A stretch of DNA of 64,000 bases. Source: Roseovarius atlanticus (lineage in GTDB: Bacteria; Pseudomonadota; Alphaproteobacteria; Rhodobacterales; Rhodobacteraceae). The translations under genes and the position numbers were made by a program. Below are positions 62,981 through 64,000 of this stretch, in pieces (position 1 is the first letter of the stretch; each line of letters begins with the position of its first letter). Location: assembly GCF_001441615.1 (NCBI RefSeq), contig NZ_LAXJ01000027.1:1-64000 (forward strand). Direction: 5' to 3'. Below the pieces are notes generated by a model. That model did no database searches and was not told the DNA's origin. It saw only the letters and a program-made list of their open reading frames with translations.

Positions 62981-64000
62981 ATGGCATACAAAGACGTCTA
63001 CGAAAGCTGGAAGACAGACCCCGAAAGCTTCTGGATGCAGGCCGCCGAGGCGATCGACTGGGACGAGAAACCCTCCAGGGCGCTCTTTGACGACAAGGCC
63101 CCCTTCTACGAATGGTACAGCGACGGCAAGGTGAACGGCTGCTACAACGCCGTCGACCGCCATGTCGCGGCCGGTCGCGGCGATCAGGTGGCGATCATCC
63201 ACGACAGCCCGATCACCGACAGCATAACCAAGATCACCTATGCCGAACTGAAAGACCACGTCGCCAGCCTGGCCGGGGCGCTGCGCGCCAAGGGCGTGGA
63301 AAAGGGCGACCGCGTCATCATCTACATGCCCATGGTCCCCGAGGCGCTCGAGGCGATGCTGGCCTGCGCCCGGATTGGCGCGATCCACTCGGTGGTCTTC
63401 GGCGGTTTCGCGGCGCATGAACTGGCCGTGCGCATCGACGACGCCAAGCCCAAATGCATCATCGCCGCCTCCTGCGGGCTGGAACCGGGCCGAGTCGTCC
63501 ACTACAAGCCCCTGCTCGACGGCGCGGTGGACCAGGCCAAGCACAAGCCCGACTTCTGCGTGATCTTCCAGCGCGAGCAGGAGACAGCCACCCTGACCGA
63601 GGGCCGCGATGTCGACTGGCACGAGTTCCAGAACGGCACCGAGCCCGCCGACTGCGTCCCGGTCGAGGGCAATCACCCGGCCTATATCCTCTATACCTCC
63701 GGCACCACCGGCGCGCCCAAGGGCGTCGTCCGCGCCACGGGCGGCCATTTGGTGGCGCTGCACTGGAGCATGAAGAACATCTACAACGTCGACCCCGGCG
63801 ACGTCTTCTGGGCCGCGTCCGATGTCGGCTGGGTCGTGGGCCACAGCTATATCTGCTACGCGCCGCTGGTTCACGGCAACACAACCATCGTGTTCGAGGG
63901 CAAGCCCGTCGGCACGCCTGACGCCGGCACCTTCTGGCGCGTGATCGAACAGCACAAGGTCAAGTCCTTCTTCACCGCGCCCACCGCCTTTCGCGCGGTC
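62981..64000 (+). CDS. prpE: Propionyl-CoA synthetase (3' partial)
   Basis: The first 340 residues are in the window; the frame runs off the end. GGAGGGG lies 6 bases ahead of the ATG. N-terminal acetyl-CoA-synthetase domain (YKDVYESWKTDPESFWMQAA, FYEWYSDGKVNGCYNAVDRHV) then the adenylation P-loop YTSGTTGAPKGVVRATGG (about 231-248) and the DVGWVVGHSYICY motif. PrpE rather than Acs is supported by the residues around the P-loop and by the KVNGCYNAVDRHV start. It activates propionate (for instance from odd-chain or DMSP-derived acids) to propionyl-CoA. Confidence 0.92.
   Translation, partial: MAYKDVYESWKTDPESFWMQAAEAIDWDEKPSRALFDDKAPFYEWYSDGKVNGCYNAVDRHVAAGRGDQVAIIHDSPITDSITKITYAELKDHVASLAGALRAKGVEKGDRVIIYMPMVPEALEAMLACARIGAIHSVVFGGFAAHELAVRIDDAKPKCIIAASCGLEPGRVVHYKPLLDGAVDQAKHKPDFCVIFQREQETATLTEGRDVDWHEFQNGTEPADCVPVEGNHPAYILYTSGTTGAPKGVVRATGGHLVALHWSMKNIYNVDPGDVFWAASDVGWVVGHSYICYAPLVHGNTTIVFEGKPVGTPDAGTFWRVIEQHKVKSFFTAPTAFRAV

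Overview
The window is 64 kb of GC-rich chromosome-like DNA from an alphaproteobacterium, most likely a Rhodobacteraceae (Roseobacter-group) species. Grounds: strongly GC-biased third codon positions, an adenosylcobalamin-dependent ribonucleotide reductase, DUF1489 and Hint-domain proteins, DmdB/DmdC-like acyl-CoA enzymes, TRAP-type UspA features and the characteristic GGGGGACTGGTCCCCC-type extragenic palindromes. This assignment is inference from gene content; no rRNA or tRNA gene was found.

Layout. 0-1.4 kb: end of ahcY and an adenosine kinase (methyl-cycle clean-up). 2.0-6.0 kb: an unusual cassette of a BCCT transporter, a lipoprotein carrying two different solute-binding folds, and a UspA protein. 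6.3-10.8 kb (minus): a chemosensory operon with a soluble double-PAS receptor, CheR, CheD and a three-domain CheW, but no CheA, CheY or CheB. 10.9-14.7 kb: a decayed Tn5053/Tn7-type transposon remnant with tniB and a tniQ broken by three frameshifts, tniA missing. 15.3-26 kb: accessory metabolism (amidase, NTF2-like protein, SDR, GMC oxidoreductase, WrbA-like flavoprotein, two alpha/beta hydrolases) with one Lrp-type and two LysR-type regulators and clear inverted repeats in divergent promoters. 26-28 kb: small orphan genes with signs of decay, including a 25-bp tandem duplication that removed a stop codon.

28.4-42.3 kb: housekeeping and stress genes: nrdJ, DUF1489, two tandem outer-membrane beta-barrels, an operon of DUF952-pyrD-arsC, a secreted 5'-nucleotidase, a methyltransferase and an SRAP (YedK/HMCES) protein, then gap, a MATE exporter and two hotdog thioesterases. 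Two identical 20-bp perfect palindromes sit exactly between the converging SRAP and gap genes.

42.4-50.8 kb: a beta-oxidation locus. Two MerR regulators flank a cluster of TTACGTA motifs, followed by acyl-CoA dehydrogenase, a small ribbon-helix-helix-like protein, a second acyl-CoA dehydrogenase, a GST, thiolase and a FadB/FadJ-type trifunctional enzyme, closed by a strong terminator. 50.8-54.1 kb: Hint-domain protein, sulfotransferase, acyl-CoA ligase. 54.2-56.8 kb: a membrane protein resembling an inactivated M48 protease and a SPOR protein. 56.8-60.4 kb (minus): the pyrimidine/deoxyribonucleoside salvage operon cdd-deoA-deoB-upp. 60.6-64 kb: malic enzyme with a phosphotransacetylase-like tail and the start of propionyl-CoA synthetase.

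The best candidate for an undescribed system is the BCCT/dual-binding-protein/UspA cassette at 2.0-6.0 kb.
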